From Przewalskia tangutica (Eukaryota; Streptophyta; Magnoliopsida; Solanales; Solanaceae), in NCBI GenBank assembly GCA_029844215.1, contig CM056738.1, positions 64,571,593 to 64,635,592 of the forward strand: DNA of 64,000 bases, in the 5' to 3' direction. Both the position numbers and the translations under genes were made by a program. How positions within the stretch are numbered: position 1 is the stretch's first letter; each line of letters opens with the position of its first letter. The notes under the pieces were generated by a model that worked only from the letters and a program-made list of their open reading frames with translations, was not told the origin of the DNA and made no database searches. Positions 12,246-24,030 of this stretch are shown in pieces.

Positions 12246-12258
12246 AAGGAGGGGAGAA
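12246..12258 (+). other. Polypurine tract of element A
   Basis: AAGGAGGGGAGAA. The LTR should follow at once; here only its first T (12259) remains before element C, and the LTR resumes at 21368. Confidence 0.85.
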
Positions 12259-12259
12259 T
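12255..12259. repeat. Target-site duplication of element C, left copy
   Basis: AGAAT, identical to 21364-21368. It covers the last four bases of A's polypurine tract and the first base of A's 3' LTR. Confidence 0.93.
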
Positions 12260-12889
12260 TGTAACGCCCCGAACCCGGGCCCGTTACTGGTGCCTTACCC
12301 CGGGCACCCTAGTGATACAACATCAGAGAAAACCAGCGGAAATAAAACTTAAACATGCAAATAGACATGGATCATGATGAACGAAAACAGGCCAACCAAA
12401 ACGGTTGCCTTTCAGCATATATATATACATAGACATTTGAACAGTTACAATCCTTACAACCCTGCCCACATCAGTGTTACAGACCTCTAAGATTTTTACA
12501 ACAACTATGACGGGACAGGGCCCCGCCATACCCCTGAATGTACAAGAACCTACAGACTCAGGGTAACATACCAAGATAAGCCTCCGAAGGGACGGAGCTT
12601 CCCAAGACGCTGAAATGAGATCCTAAACGCGGGGATCGACAGCCGATGTACTTCTACCTGCGGCATGAACGCAGCCCCCCGAAGGAGGTCAGTACAACAG
12701 GTACCAAGTATGTGAAACTGTAAAGTACTATAAATGAAATCATAGCAGTCTATAAAAAGCAGGAGACATGCATGATAACCAACTACAGTACACAACGTAA
12801 AAGCAGTCAAGTCAGGGACTCACGCCCTCAAGGTCATCACTCAAATACAACTATGGGTCTCACGCCCATAACATCAATCATGTTCGCAT

Positions 12890-13175
12890 CATGGCCGCAT
12901 GCCCCCGGAATTCTGCCTCGGTGTAGACATGTCCATGATGCAACAATAATAACAATGCCGCATGGCCACATGCCCCCGGAATTCTGCATCGGTGTAGACA
13001 TGCCCATGAAACATCAACAACAATATACTGGGTGATCAACCCTGCCGCATGGCCACGTGCCCCCGGAATTCTGCATCGGTGTAGACACGTCCATGTGACA
13101 ATAGTAACCATATATCGGGTAATCAACCCTGCTACATGGCCACATGCCCCCGGAATTCTGCATCGGTGTAGACAT
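12890..13175. repeat. Minisatellite in C 3' LTR, four copies of about 70-88 bp
   Basis: Each copy has catggccacatgcccccgg, aattctgcatcggtgtagac and atgtccatg. Copies start near 12893, 12961, 13050 and 13134. The array occupies the LTR position where other subfamilies carry different GC-rich arrays. Confidence 0.9.
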
Positions 13176-15380
13176 GTCCATGTAACATCAATTTAATCAA
13201 GACAACAATCAGAATGGAAACATACCCGTGGAATTCTTCGTCACTGCCAGCACGTCCAAGTAAGTTCTCAACAAGTCAACCGGCCCTCCATCGAGAGACG
13301 CGGTAACACAGAAATACAACACTTGCACAACAAAGGCTATCATCACAAGCATAGGCAGGTTTCACCACAACAAGCATAGGCAAGTCATACACAACTCAAA
13401 GTACTTTCATTTTATGCCAAAGTCCGGGTTTTAACCCTAAAGTACTACGTACGTTAAATTCCTTTTTAAAGAGATCCATTCCTTTTATCAAAGTCACCCG
13501 ATACCCGTAGTATTAAAAATAGAGTGACTCACATTTTTAGGTAAACCAAAACACTTTCCTTTGTAACAATATTCTTTTCCCTAAAGTTCCGGTTGCCTAA
13601 TTTCCCTTACTCAAGTCTCTTTTTAGAAAAGTTTCATAGTTCAATGTCTTAATCTCTTTTAAAACAATTGAGTAACATAAGCCATATGTGTGAGCAGTTT
13701 TATTCTTGTTTATAACCATCTTATTAAAGCAGCCATGATCTAGGAAATGTAATATCATTTTGTCTCATCTTAGCTTCTATGCAGATGGTGGTTTCTACTG
13801 GTTTTAATATAATACTTCATTTATTCAATACATTTTCCTTTATTAACGCTGCAGTGGTTTGTCGATACACATTCTGATTTCCGAATCAGTAAAACAGTAT
13901 TCCCTTTTAACAACCAAGTACTCATTACTCACGAATGAGGTTTTACACAAAACTCATATTAATACATTCAAGTCAAGTCTCTTATCTTTTCAAGATCAAG
14001 TCTCTTAACTTTTTAAAACCAATAGCCCATTCATTTTTACCTCCCTTAAGACGTTATACCTAACTTCCCATAAAGCTAGTATAACTCTTATGTTTTTTAA
14101 AACCAAGTATTACTCTTCTTTCAACAAAGGGTTCTCAATCTTTTGAAATACTTCAAGTTCTTAATGGTCACACATTAAGTCAGTTATAAGTCAAATCAGT
14201 TACCTTTTAAAACCACTGGCATTTCTTACCTACATAAAGCTGTTATAACCAACTTCCCATAAAGCCGTTATAACACTTTATGCTTTACAACAATCAAATA
14301 CAATTAACACATGTACGTCTACCGTACTACATAGTTCACACATATCATGCTAGAAGAGATAGGAAGAGGTTAACATACCTCGCGACGATTTATCGACAAT
14401 AAGCAAAAAGCTCCAAGTACTGCAACCTTGCTAGCCCTTTCCACTCCTCGAGTAGAATACGCTACTCTTAGTACTTTCACCTATAAGGGCCACAACGTCT
14501 ATTAAATCTTAAACACAAGTTTCCATCTTTCTACAGAAAATTGGAAGACCTCCCCGCAATGTCAATCTCCTCCTCTAACGAGGCCGGCTACCAAGCCAAC
14601 CAGGGGGGGGGGTTTACACGTCTAAACGGACGTGTACAATTCTACTACACAGTAATGCTACACAAGTCTACTGTAATACAGTCCTATGTAATTACAGTTC
14701 AGTTCAGTTCTTCTTTTTATTATCCTTCTATGTGATTACTGTTCAATTCTTATTCAGGCTTAAGTCAAAAGACATTGCCGAAGGACTACGCTTAGTTCTT
14801 ATTCAATATTCATTCTATATATAGTATACTTCAACTATATATTCTAACAATCATGTAATTTCCAATTACAATAGGGGGACAAGATATTTACCTCGATAAG
14901 CCCAAAATTATCCTAGTTTAAAGTCGCTCCTGAGCAAGGTTTAGCTCCAACTCCGTGCGCTCCAACCCGCTCCAAACTACCCTTAGAAGTTCTACGCAAC
15001 TTCTACTAAACACTTCAACCGACTATGAAGGTTTTCCTTAGGGTTTCGTTTAGTGGCTAAAGGAAGTATAAAAGTATTTGGGCTTTTGTATAAGTGTAAC
15101 CTTGGGAATACTACAAGGTATTTGGGCCAAGGTATTTGGGCATTATAACAATACTAGGAGAGTATTTCTATACCCCAACAAGGGGGTATTTCTACGAGAC
15201 AACGAGGCAAGGGGGGGGTACCCCACGGCAAAACACCACAAAGGGGAGGGGGAAACTCTCGGCCAAGGGCTCTCAAAGGGGGAGGGGGTGGTGGTGGACG
15301 AAAGCTCAAGGGAGAGGGAGTAGTTTGAGACTTAGATAGATTGCTCAAGTTTAGGATGAAGAATGTCTTCAACTAGAGGG

Positions 15381-15390
15381 GTATTTATAG
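15381..15390 (-). promoter_or_regulatory. TATA box of element C 3' LTR
   Basis: CTATAAATAC on the minus strand, about 400 bases from the U3 end. Confidence 0.65.
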
Positions 15391-15786
15391 GTCAAGTGAA
15401 GGCCAATCAATGGCCAAGATGGTGCCAAGTGCAAGGCAAGTGTAGGGCTAGATTTAAGCCAAGTGCACCTTATCCATCTACCACAACAACTTGCACAAAA
15501 TATCCTACCTAACCCCACTCACCAATTTCGTCCAAAAAAACGCCCACTCCTTCCAATTAGAGGGTGACAAGTGTCGCCCTCTCGTTGTCCAAAATGTTTC
15601 GCCTCTCGGAAAAATCCGCAAAAATAATTAATGACATAGCGGAATTTTCCCTACGAAAGTCGTGGAAACGTTTCGTCGGAAACGACTCTTTTCGCACTTG
15701 TGTACAAATTTCGAAACTAGCCAACTTTAAGGCTCAAATTATAACACGACGCGCCACGCACATATTCCGGAAATACGGGTATAACA

Positions 15787-15798
15787 TTCTCCCTCCTT
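15787..15798 (-). other. Polypurine tract of element C
   Basis: Minus strand AAGGAGGGAGAA directly before the 3' LTR. Confidence 0.8.
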
Positions 15799-16428
15799 AG
15801 AAACATTCGTCGAATGTTCCTTCTCAACAGAATGCGAAGAAGTTCCTTCAACAAGTTGTCAAAGCCACACCGCCACGTAACGACACACGTTCTCTTCTCC
15901 TTACTCGTCGTGCCTCTCCGAACACTTGAACTCTTCTAGTATACGTGCCAAACTTCACCATCGCTTAGTTCCAAGACTTTGGAGTCACTACCTCAACTTG
16001 GTCATCTTACTAACCGCAATCTCCTCGAGGCCATTCCGGCCTTTACGATCCGCCGGTCGAACATAACCACGAAATCATACGATACCATCTAAACTTGGGC
16101 CTAGCACCCTCGGGACCCTACCACTGGCGGGACCACCCGAGCTGATCTCATCTCGAACAGCCGCGGGTTGGCCCTTAACATGGCCCGAACCCAACCCACT
16201 TAACGCATCCAGCTCTTGTTCCCCGATCCGGAACAATCTTACCTATACAGGTCATGAAAGCTACCACATCCATTTCACACTACCCAGGGACTTACCCTTT
16301 TCACTAACCAGGTTTCTAAATCACATTTTAGCACACAGCTATCCAAACATAACACTAAACACATCAACAACATCAATACATACAAAACTCTAGAGGGTTA
16401 GGGATATACCTGAATCTACCGCTCCTCT
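15799..16428 (-). other. Element C spacer/3' untranslated region
   Basis: No pol. It holds the conserved spacer words (ggtcgaacataacc near 16055, the gcctagcaccctcgggaccctacc block near 16100, and ctctagagggttagg near 16390). Like A, and unlike B, D and F, it lacks an integrase tail. Confidence 0.55.
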
Positions 16429-17666
16429 CTAATCATAGGCCTGCCCTGCAGGGCGCATAGCTGTAGAAGGCGATGAACCAGCCACTGATCCTGAAGGCTG
16501 AGTCGTAACATCCGTGCTACCCTTGGTCGGACAGTTCCTCGCAAAATGGCCCCGCTGGCCGCAAAAATAACAAGCTCCCTTGGCACCACGACATTCCCCG
16601 AAATGCGGTCTACCACATCGACCACACCGAGGTAGGGGTGACTGCACCTGGCCAACACCCCTACTCCCCTGGACACCTGAACCCATGGAGCTCTGACCTG
16701 CTCCCGAAGGTTGTGGAGGACCACTCTGCACTGGCGGAGGTACAAAACTAGTCTGCTGCTGAGGCGGTCCGCCTCGAAAGTCACCAAAGGACCCTGCTGC
16801 TCGGCCTCTTCACGATCTTGGTCATTCCGTCGATTTCTCCGCTCCTCACCTCCAAGTGCATAAGCCTGCATGCGGGCAATGTCCATGCCCGGCTGAAGAG
16901 CTACACCCGAACAACTCTCTGCTAGGTAATCATCGAGCCCTGTAACATATCGGTGCACTCGATCCTCCATACTAGCTACTAATGCGGGAACATACCGGGC
17001 CAACGAGTCGAACTCCACGTTGTACTCCCGAATGACGCCGCTCGCCTCAACATCAAAAATCACCGGCGAGCCCTCCTCATCTGTGGAGGCAAGAAATGTG
17101 CCAGGAAGGCCCCCGAAAACTCGTCCCAAACGGCTGGAAGTGCATTCTCTCCCCGGGACAGCTCCCACGAATCAAACCAGTCGACTGCGGTATCACGCAG
17201 CCGATGCGAACCTAGGACCACTGACTCGGTCTCCGAAGCCTTGATCACTCGTGATCCGTCAGAATCGCTTGATGAACTCCTGCGGATCATCCTCAGGCCT
17301 CGACCCGTAGAACTCTGGCGGGCTACATCTCAGAAAGTCCTGTAGCCTCAAACTGTCTGCTCGGGGGTGAACTACGGGTGCTAGGTGGCTGCGCATCGGC
17401 CTATCCTCATATCTGCCACGACCGCGGCGAATCGCCATCTCCTTGTACCCGTCTCTTCGCCTGGGCTGTGGGACTGGAGGCTCAGGTACTGTAGTCTCAG
17501 CAGCCACTGCTGCGGCTCTAAACTCTGCTGGTGCTGGCGGTGTCGCCAAACTCGCCGTCTGAAGTACTATCTCAGTCTTGGCGGGCTGCGCCATTGCTCC
17601 TCGTATCTCACTAGCGCTCCCTCGATCGCCTTTGCCTGCTCGGGCTCAGGTTTTACGCGGAGGCAT
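16429..17666 (-). pseudogene. gag: gag of element C (best-preserved gag in the window)
   Basis: The ATG at 17666 opens the family start. Downstream frames give, in order: a proline/alanine-rich N-terminal region with RRDGYKEMAIRRGRG; DFLRCSPPEFYGS and PQEFIKRF; a capsid-like core (SHRLRDTAVDWFDSWE, FLPPQMRRAR); a stretch including LARYVPALVASMEDRVHRY and MDIARMQAYALGGEERR; and a C-terminal part with a canonical CX2CX4HX4C zinc knuckle at 16531-16572 (CYFCGQRGHFARNC) preceded by CGRCGRPHFGEC. About 412 codons, a normal gag length for plant chromoviruses. At least three frame changes divide it; it ends at the stop after GQAYD, near 16429. It packages element RNA. The intact knuckle suggests that some breaks are sequence error. 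Confidence 0.85.
16531..16572 (-). other. Zinc knuckle of element C gag
   Basis: C-x2-C-x4-H-x4-C with all four metal ligands present; RNA-binding motif of the nucleocapsid part. Confidence 0.9.
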
Positions 17667-17859
17667 AACTGGTAAAGGAAAGGAATACGTCAGAGGGGTC
17701 CAACTTATCACACGGCTCTAAGGCACGATCTCAGAATGAGAAGAAATGGAAACCAATCCTAAATGTCCTATAGCCTCCTGATTATAGATGTGGTGCACAA
17801 CACACCGATAATCAAGACTCTACTAGACACGGTCTGTAGACACTTTCCGAGGATTAACT

Positions 17860-17871
17860 GCTCTGATACCA
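17860..17871 (-). other. Primer-binding site of element C
   Basis: Minus strand TGGTATCAGAGC, a perfect 12-base match to the initiator tRNA-Met 3' end complement, two bases inside the 5' LTR. Confidence 0.9.
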
Positions 17872-18480
17872 CTTGTAACGCCCCGAACCCGGGCGCATCG
17901 GTGCCTTACCGGGCACCCTAGTGATACAACATCAGAGAAAACCAGCGGAAATAAAACTTAAACATGCAAATAGACATGGATCATGATGAACGAAAACAGG
18001 CCAACCAAAACGGTTGCCTTTCAGCATATATATATATACATAGACATTTGAACAGTTACAATCCTTACAACCCTGCCCACATCAGTGTTACAGACCTCTA
18101 AGATTTTTACAACAACTATGACGGGACAGGGCCCCGCCATACCCCTGAATGTACAAGAACCTCTGCACTCGGGTAACATACCAAGATAAGCCTCGAAGGC
18201 GGAGCTTCCAAGACGCGAAATGAGATCCTAAACGCGGGGATCGACGGTAGATGTACTTACTGCGGCGATGAACGCACTTCAAGGAGGTCAAGACAACAGT
18301 ACCAAGTATGTGAAGCGTAAAGTACTATAAATGAAATCATAGCGATCTATAAAGCGGGGAGACATGCATGATAACCAACTACTGATACAACGTAAGCGAT
18401 CCAAGTCGTGGACTCACGCCTCAAGTCATCACTCAAATACAACTATGGGTCTCACGCCCATAACATCAATCATGTTCGCA

Positions 18481-18755
18481 TCATGGCGCATGCCGGATTC
18501 GCGCCGGTGTAGACATGTCCATGATGCAACAATAATAACAATGCCGCATGGCCACATGCCCCCGGACTGCATCGGTGTAGACATGCCCATGAAACATCAA
18601 CAATAATATCTTGGGTGATCAACCTGCGCGTGGCCATGTGCCCCGAATTCTGTGACGGTGTAGACACGTCCATGTGACAATAGTAACCATATATCGGGTA
18701 ATCAACCCTGCTACATGGCCACATGCCCCCGGAATTCTGCATCGGTGTAGACATG
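18481..18755. repeat. Minisatellite in C 5' LTR, four copies
   Basis: Same array as 12890-13175; the first three copies carry deletions of the noisy-patch type and the last is clean. Confidence 0.85.
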
Positions 18756-20952
18756 TCCATGTAACATCAATTTAATCAAGACAACAATCAGAATGGAAAC
18801 ATACCCGTGGAATTCTTCGTCACTGCCAGCACGTCCAAGTAAGTTCTCAACAAGTCAACCGGCCCTCCATCGAGAGACGCGGTAACATAGAAATACAACA
18901 CTTGCACAACAAAGGCTATCATCACAAGCATAGGCAGGTTTCACCACAACAAGCATAGGCAAGTCATACACAACTCAAAGTACTTTCATTTTATGCCAAA
19001 GTCCGGGTTTTAACCCTAAAGTACTACGTACGTTAAATTCCTTTTTAAAGAGATCCATTCCTTTTATCAAAGTCACCCGATACCCGTAGTATTAAAAATA
19101 GAGTGACTCACATTTTTAGGTAAACCAAAACACTTTCCTTTGTAACAACATTCTTTTCCCTAAAGTTCGGTTGCCTAATTTCCTTACTCAAGTCTCTTTT
19201 TAGAAAAGTTTCATAGTTCAATGTCTTAATCTCTTTTAAAAAAATTGAGTAACATAAGCCATATGTGTGAGCAGTTTTATTCTTGTTTATAACCATCTTA
19301 TTAAAGCAGCCATGATCTAGGAAATGTAATATCATTTTGTCTCATCTTAGCTTCTATGCAGATGGTGGTTTCTACTGGTTTTAATATAATACTTCATTTA
19401 TTCAATACATTTTCCTTTATTAACGCTGCAGTGGTTTGTCGATACACATTCTGATTTCCGAATCAGTAAAACATTATTCCTTTTAACAACCAAGTACTCA
19501 TTACTCACGAATGAGGTTTTACACAAAACTCATATTAATACATTCAAGTCAAGTCTCTTATCTTTTCAAGATCAAGTCTCTTAACTTTTTAAAACCAATA
19601 ACCCATTCATTTTTACCTCCCTTAAGACGTTATACCTAACTTCCCATAAAGCTAGTATAACTCTTATGTTTTAAAACCAAGTATTACTCTTCTTTCAACA
19701 AAGGGTTCTCAATCTTTTGAAATACTTCAAGTTCTTAATGGTCACACATTAAGTCGCTTATAAGTCAACCGATTACCTTTTAAAACCACTGGCATTTCTT
19801 ACCTACATAAAGCTGTTATAACCAACTTCCCATAAAGCCGTTATAACATTTTATGCTTTACAACAATCAAATACAATTAACACGTATGCGTCACCGTACT
19901 ACATAGTTCACACATATCATGCTAGAAGATATAGGAAGAGGTTCACATACCGCGACGATTTATCGACAATAAGCAAAAAGCTCCAATCTGCAACTCACTA
20001 GCCCTTTCCACTCCTCGAGTAGAATACGCTACTCTTAGTACTTTCACCTATAAGGGCCACAACGTCTATTAAATCTTAAACACAAGTTTCCATCTTTCTA
20101 CAGAAAATTCGGCAGCACCTCCCCCCCCGCAACAGCGTTAATCTCCTCCTCTAACGAGGCCGGCTACCAAGCCAACCAGGGGGGGGGGTTTACACGTCTA
20201 AACGGACGTGTACAATTCTACTACACAGTAATGCTACACAAGTCTCATGTCTGATACTCCTATGTAATTACTGATTCGATTCGATTCTTCTTTTTATTAT
20301 CCTTCTATGTGATTACTGTTCAATTCTTATTCAGGCTTAAGTCAAAAGACATTGCCGAAGGACTACGCTTAGTTCTTATTCAATATTCATTCTATATATA
20401 GTATACTTCAACTATATATTCTAACAATCATGTAATTTCCAATTACAATAGGGGGACAAGATATTTACCTCGATAAGCCCAAAATTATCCTAGTATAAAG
20501 TCGCTCACGAGCAAGGTTTAGCTCCACTCCGTGCGCTCCAACCCGCTCCCAACTACCCTTAGAAGTTCTACGCCACTTCTCCGAAACACGTCAACCGTCT
20601 ATGAAGGTTTTCCTTAGGGTTTCGTTTAGTGGCTAAAGGAAGTATAAAAGTATTTGGGCTTTTGTATAAGTGTAACCTTGGGAATACTACAAGGTATTTG
20701 GGCCAAGGTATTTGGGCATTATAACAATACTAGGAGAGTATTTCTATACCACAAAAAGGGGGGTATTTATACGAGACAACTAGGCTAGGGGGTACCACGG
20801 CAAAACACCACAAACGGGAGGGGGAAACTCTCGGCCAAGGGCTCTCAAAGGGGGAGGGGGTGGTGGTGGATGAAAGCTCAAGGGAGAGGGAGTAGTTTGA
20901 GACTTAGATAGATTGCTCAAGTTTAGGATGAAGAATGTCTTCAACTAGAGGG

Positions 20953-20962
20953 GTATTTATAG
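20953..20962 (-). promoter_or_regulatory. TATA box of element C 5' LTR (its own promoter)
   Basis: CTATAAATAC on the minus strand. Confidence 0.65.
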
Positions 20963-21363
20963 GTCAAGTGAAGGCCAATCAATGGCCAAGATGGTGCCAA
21001 GTGCAAGGCAAGTGTAGGGCTAGATTTAAGCCAAGTGCACCTTATCCATCTACCACAACAACTTGCACAAAATATCCTACCTAACCCCACTCACCAATTT
21101 CGTCCAAAAAAACGCCCACTCCTTCCAATTAGAGGGTGACAAGTGTCGCTTCTCGTTGATCAAAATGTTGCGTCTCTCGGAAAAATCCGCAAAAATAATT
21201 AATGACATAGCCGGAATTTTCCCTACGAAAGCTGTGGAAACGTTTCGTCGGAAAACGACTCTTTTCGGCACTTGTGTACAAATTTCGAAACTAGCCAACT
21301 TTAAGGCTCAAATTATAACACGTACGCGCTCACGTACATATTCTGGAAATACGGGGTATAACA

Positions 21364-21368
21364 AGAAT
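21364..21368. repeat. Target-site duplication of element C, right copy
   Basis: AGAAT, identical to 12255-12259. Confidence 0.93.
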
Positions 21369-21774
21369 GTTATACCCTGTATTTCCAGAGTATGTACGTG
21401 AGCGCGTACGTATTATAATTTGAGCCTTAAAGTTGGCTAGTTTCGAAATTTGTACACAACACCCGATTAGAGTCGTTTTTAAACGCTTCCACGGCTTTAA
21501 GGAAAATTACGGCTATGTCATTAATAATTTTTATGGATTTTTCCGAGAGACGAACATTTTGAACGAGTGACATGTGTCACCTCACATGGAAGAGTGGACG
21601 GACGAAATGGGCATGGTTGGCACGTTTTTTGTGCCTTCTCCTTAGTCAAGGAGTTGGTAGGATATTTTGTGTGGAAGATGAGAAAGTGGGACCCACAAAC
21701 ACATGGCTTAATCTTGACCCTACACTTGCATGGCACTTGGCTTGATCTTGGCCATTGGTTGGCCTTTGGTTAGC

Positions 21775-21784
21775 CTATAAATAC
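21775..21784 (+). promoter_or_regulatory. TATA box of A 3' LTR
   Basis: CTATAAATAC about 407 bases from the LTR start, followed by gaagactttcttcatcc. Transcription is expected to begin about 30 bases downstream, leaving almost 2.9 kb of LTR as R/U5. Confidence 0.68.
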
Positions 21785-22362
21785 TCCCCTTACTTGAAGA
21801 CTTTCTTCATCCAAAACTTGAGCAATCTTTCTAAGTCTCAAATACTCCCTCCCTCTTGTTTGATCTCGTCCAAAAGCCCCCCTCCCCCTTTGAGAGGGCC
21901 CTTTGGCCGAGAGCTTCCCTCCCTTGTGGTGTCTGGCGTGGGTACCCCTAGCCTAGTTGTTTCGTATAATACCCTTGTGGTGGTATAGAAATACTCTCCT
22001 AGTATTGTTATAATGCCCAAAATACTTTAGCCAAATACCTTGTAGTACTTTCCAAAGTACCCTTTTTAAGAAAAGCCCAGAAAATACTATTATACGTCCC
22101 TCGATCAAAACGAAACCCTAAGTAAATCTTCACCCGTAGTTGAAGTTTTAAGTAGAAGTTGGTTAGAACTTCTAAGGGTTGTTTGGAGCGGGTTGGAGCG
22201 CACGGAGTAGGAGCTAAACCTTGCTCAGGATCGACATATAAACTCGGATAATTTTGGGCTTATCGAGGTAAACATTCTTGACCTTCTGTTGTAATTGGAA
22301 ATTACATGTTGTAGGAGTATATAGTTAAGTATACTATATATATAGAACTGAACAACATTGTG

Positions 22363-22427
22363 CGGCAATGTCTTTTGACTTAAGCCTGAATAATACTTAC
22401 GGCAATGTCTTGCGACTTAAGCCTGAA
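22363..22427 (+). repeat. Tandem pair with 37-bp period in A 3' LTR
   Basis: cggcaatgtctt, two variable bases, gacttaagcctgaa, twice. The same unit occurs once or twice in the LTRs of B, D, E and F (for example 36582-36646). Confidence 0.8.
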
Positions 22428-22887
22428 TTTAAAAAAGAGAATTGAACTGTAATTACATAGGACTGTATTACAGTAGACTTGTGTAGCATTGCTGTGTAGT
22501 AGAATTGTACACGTCCGGTTAGACGTGCAAACCCCCCCTCTAGGGAGTTGTTGGCCTGTTAACAGGCCCCGATAGAGGAGGAGATTTACGCTGTTGCGGG
22601 GGGGGGAGGTGCTGCCGAATTTTCTGTAGAATATTCTACATTGAGATCTAAGATGTTAATAAGCGCCTTGTGGCCTCTATAGGTTGAAATACTGCATGTG
22701 GCATGGTCTACTTGGCTTAAGGTGTAGCCGACGGTTTGAGGTACTTGGAGCGTTTTGCTATTAGTCGATAATCGTCGCGAGGTATGTGAACCTCTTCCTA
22801 TCTGTTCTAGCATGATATGTGTATAACTATGTAGTACGGTAGACGTACATGTGTTTAATGTATTTGATTGGTTTGAAACATAAAGTG

Positions 22888-22925
22888 TTATAACGACTTT
22901 ATGGGAAGTCGGTTATAACAGCTTT
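22888..22925 (+). repeat. GTTATAAC palindrome modules in A 3' LTR
   Basis: Two copies of gttataac followed by a tttatg-containing spacer; a third diverged copy is near 23065-23105. Present in every LTR of the window. Confidence 0.6.
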
Positions 22926-23837
22926 ATGTAGGTAAGAAAATGCTTTGTGGTTTCAAAGGGTAACTGATTTGACTTATAACAGATTTGATGGGTAGTAATA
23001 AAGAACTTCAAGTGTTTCAAAAAGACCTGTTGAAAGAAGAGTAATACTTGGCTTTGAAAACATAAAAGTTGTACTAGCTTTATGGGAAGTTTGGTATAAC
23101 GTCTTAAGAATGATAAAGAAGAATGGTTTACTGATTTTTAGAAGATAAGAGACTTGACTTAGTGGTATTGATATGAATTTTGTTAAAAGTATGTGAAACC
23201 TCATTCGTGAGTAATGAGTACTTGGTTTTAAAAGGAATAATGTTTCTTGATTTGAAATCAGAATGAGTATCGACAAACCACTGCAGCGTTAATAAAGGAA
23301 AATGTATTGAATAATGATGTATGGTATTAACACCCGTAGAAACCTCCATCTGCATAGAAGCTAAGATGAGACAAAATGATATTACATTTCCTAGATCATG
23401 GCTGCTTAATAAGATTGATTATAAACAAGAATAACCTACTCACATATAAGACATATGTTTCTCAAAACGTTTAAAGGAGAATTATGTTAAAACTATGAAC
23501 TACGAAACCTTTTCTAAAATGAGAAACTTGAGCATTTGAAATTAGGCAAACTTGGACGTTTGGAAAATAAGGTTGTTACTTGATTTTACAAAGGAAAGCA
23601 TTTTGGTTTACTTAACAATGTTAGTCACTCTAATTTTATACTACGGGTATCGGGTGACCTTTGTAAAAGAAATGGATCTTAAAAGGAATTTAACGTACGT
23701 AGTACTTTAGGGTTAAAATCCGGACTTTGACATAAAATGAAAGTACCTTGAGTTGTGTATAACTTGCCTATGCTTTTGTTATGAAACTTGACCATGTTAC
23801 GTGTGATAGCCTTGTTGTGCAAGTATTGTGTTCTCTG

Positions 23838-24030
23838 TGACTACCGGTTCATCCGGAATGTATTTCACTTGACTACCGGTTCATCCGGAATGTATTTCAC
23901 TTGACTACGGTTCATCCGGAATGTATTTCACTTGACTACCGGGTTCATCCGGAATGTATTTCACTTGACTCTGGTTCATCCGGAATGTATTCCACTCGAC
24001 ACGGGTTCATGGATGAACAGGAATGTATTC
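23838..24030 (+). repeat. Minisatellite, about six copies of a 32-bp unit
   Basis: Unit words gactaccggttcatcc and ggaatgtatttcactt. The last two copies are degenerate, one with an internal duplication of the ggttcat word. It occupies the same LTR position as the different arrays of the other subfamilies. Confidence 0.9.

Larger units (their letters stand above)
12260..15786 (-). repeat. Element C 3' LTR
   Basis: TGTAACGCCC to GGGTATAACA. The U5-end hairpin has stems GTAACG (12261-12266) and CGTTAC (12282-12287), where the other subfamily has GTCACG/CGTGAC. It contains a four-copy minisatellite (12890-13175) and GTTATAAC modules at about 14050-14280. Confidence 0.93.
12260..21363 (-). mobile_element. 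Element C: complete non-autonomous LTR retrotransposon with near full-length gag
   Basis: LTRs 12260-15786 and 17874-21363 flank a 2.09 kb interior read on the minus strand: perfect primer-binding site, gag, spacer, polypurine tract; no pol. The terminal inverted words are a subfamily variant (TGTAACGCCCC instead of TGTCACGACCC). The insertion is exactly bounded by AGAAT duplications. The LTRs differ by only about one base over roughly 480 bp in the clean stretch 13080-13560 versus 18660-19140, so this is a young insertion. It faces the opposite way to its host A. Confidence 0.94.
17874..21363 (-). repeat. Element C 5' LTR
   Basis: Partner of 12260-15786. The first 800 bases differ from it heavily and in a biased way (CAG, CTG, CCG and homopolymers); from 18660 the two are nearly identical. 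It abuts A's 3' LTR head to head across the 5-base duplication. Confidence 0.93.

Noticed and set aside
23838..24030. Possible CRISPR-like array
   Set aside because: Units are contiguous with no unique spacers, and the context is a plant LTR; it is a minisatellite.
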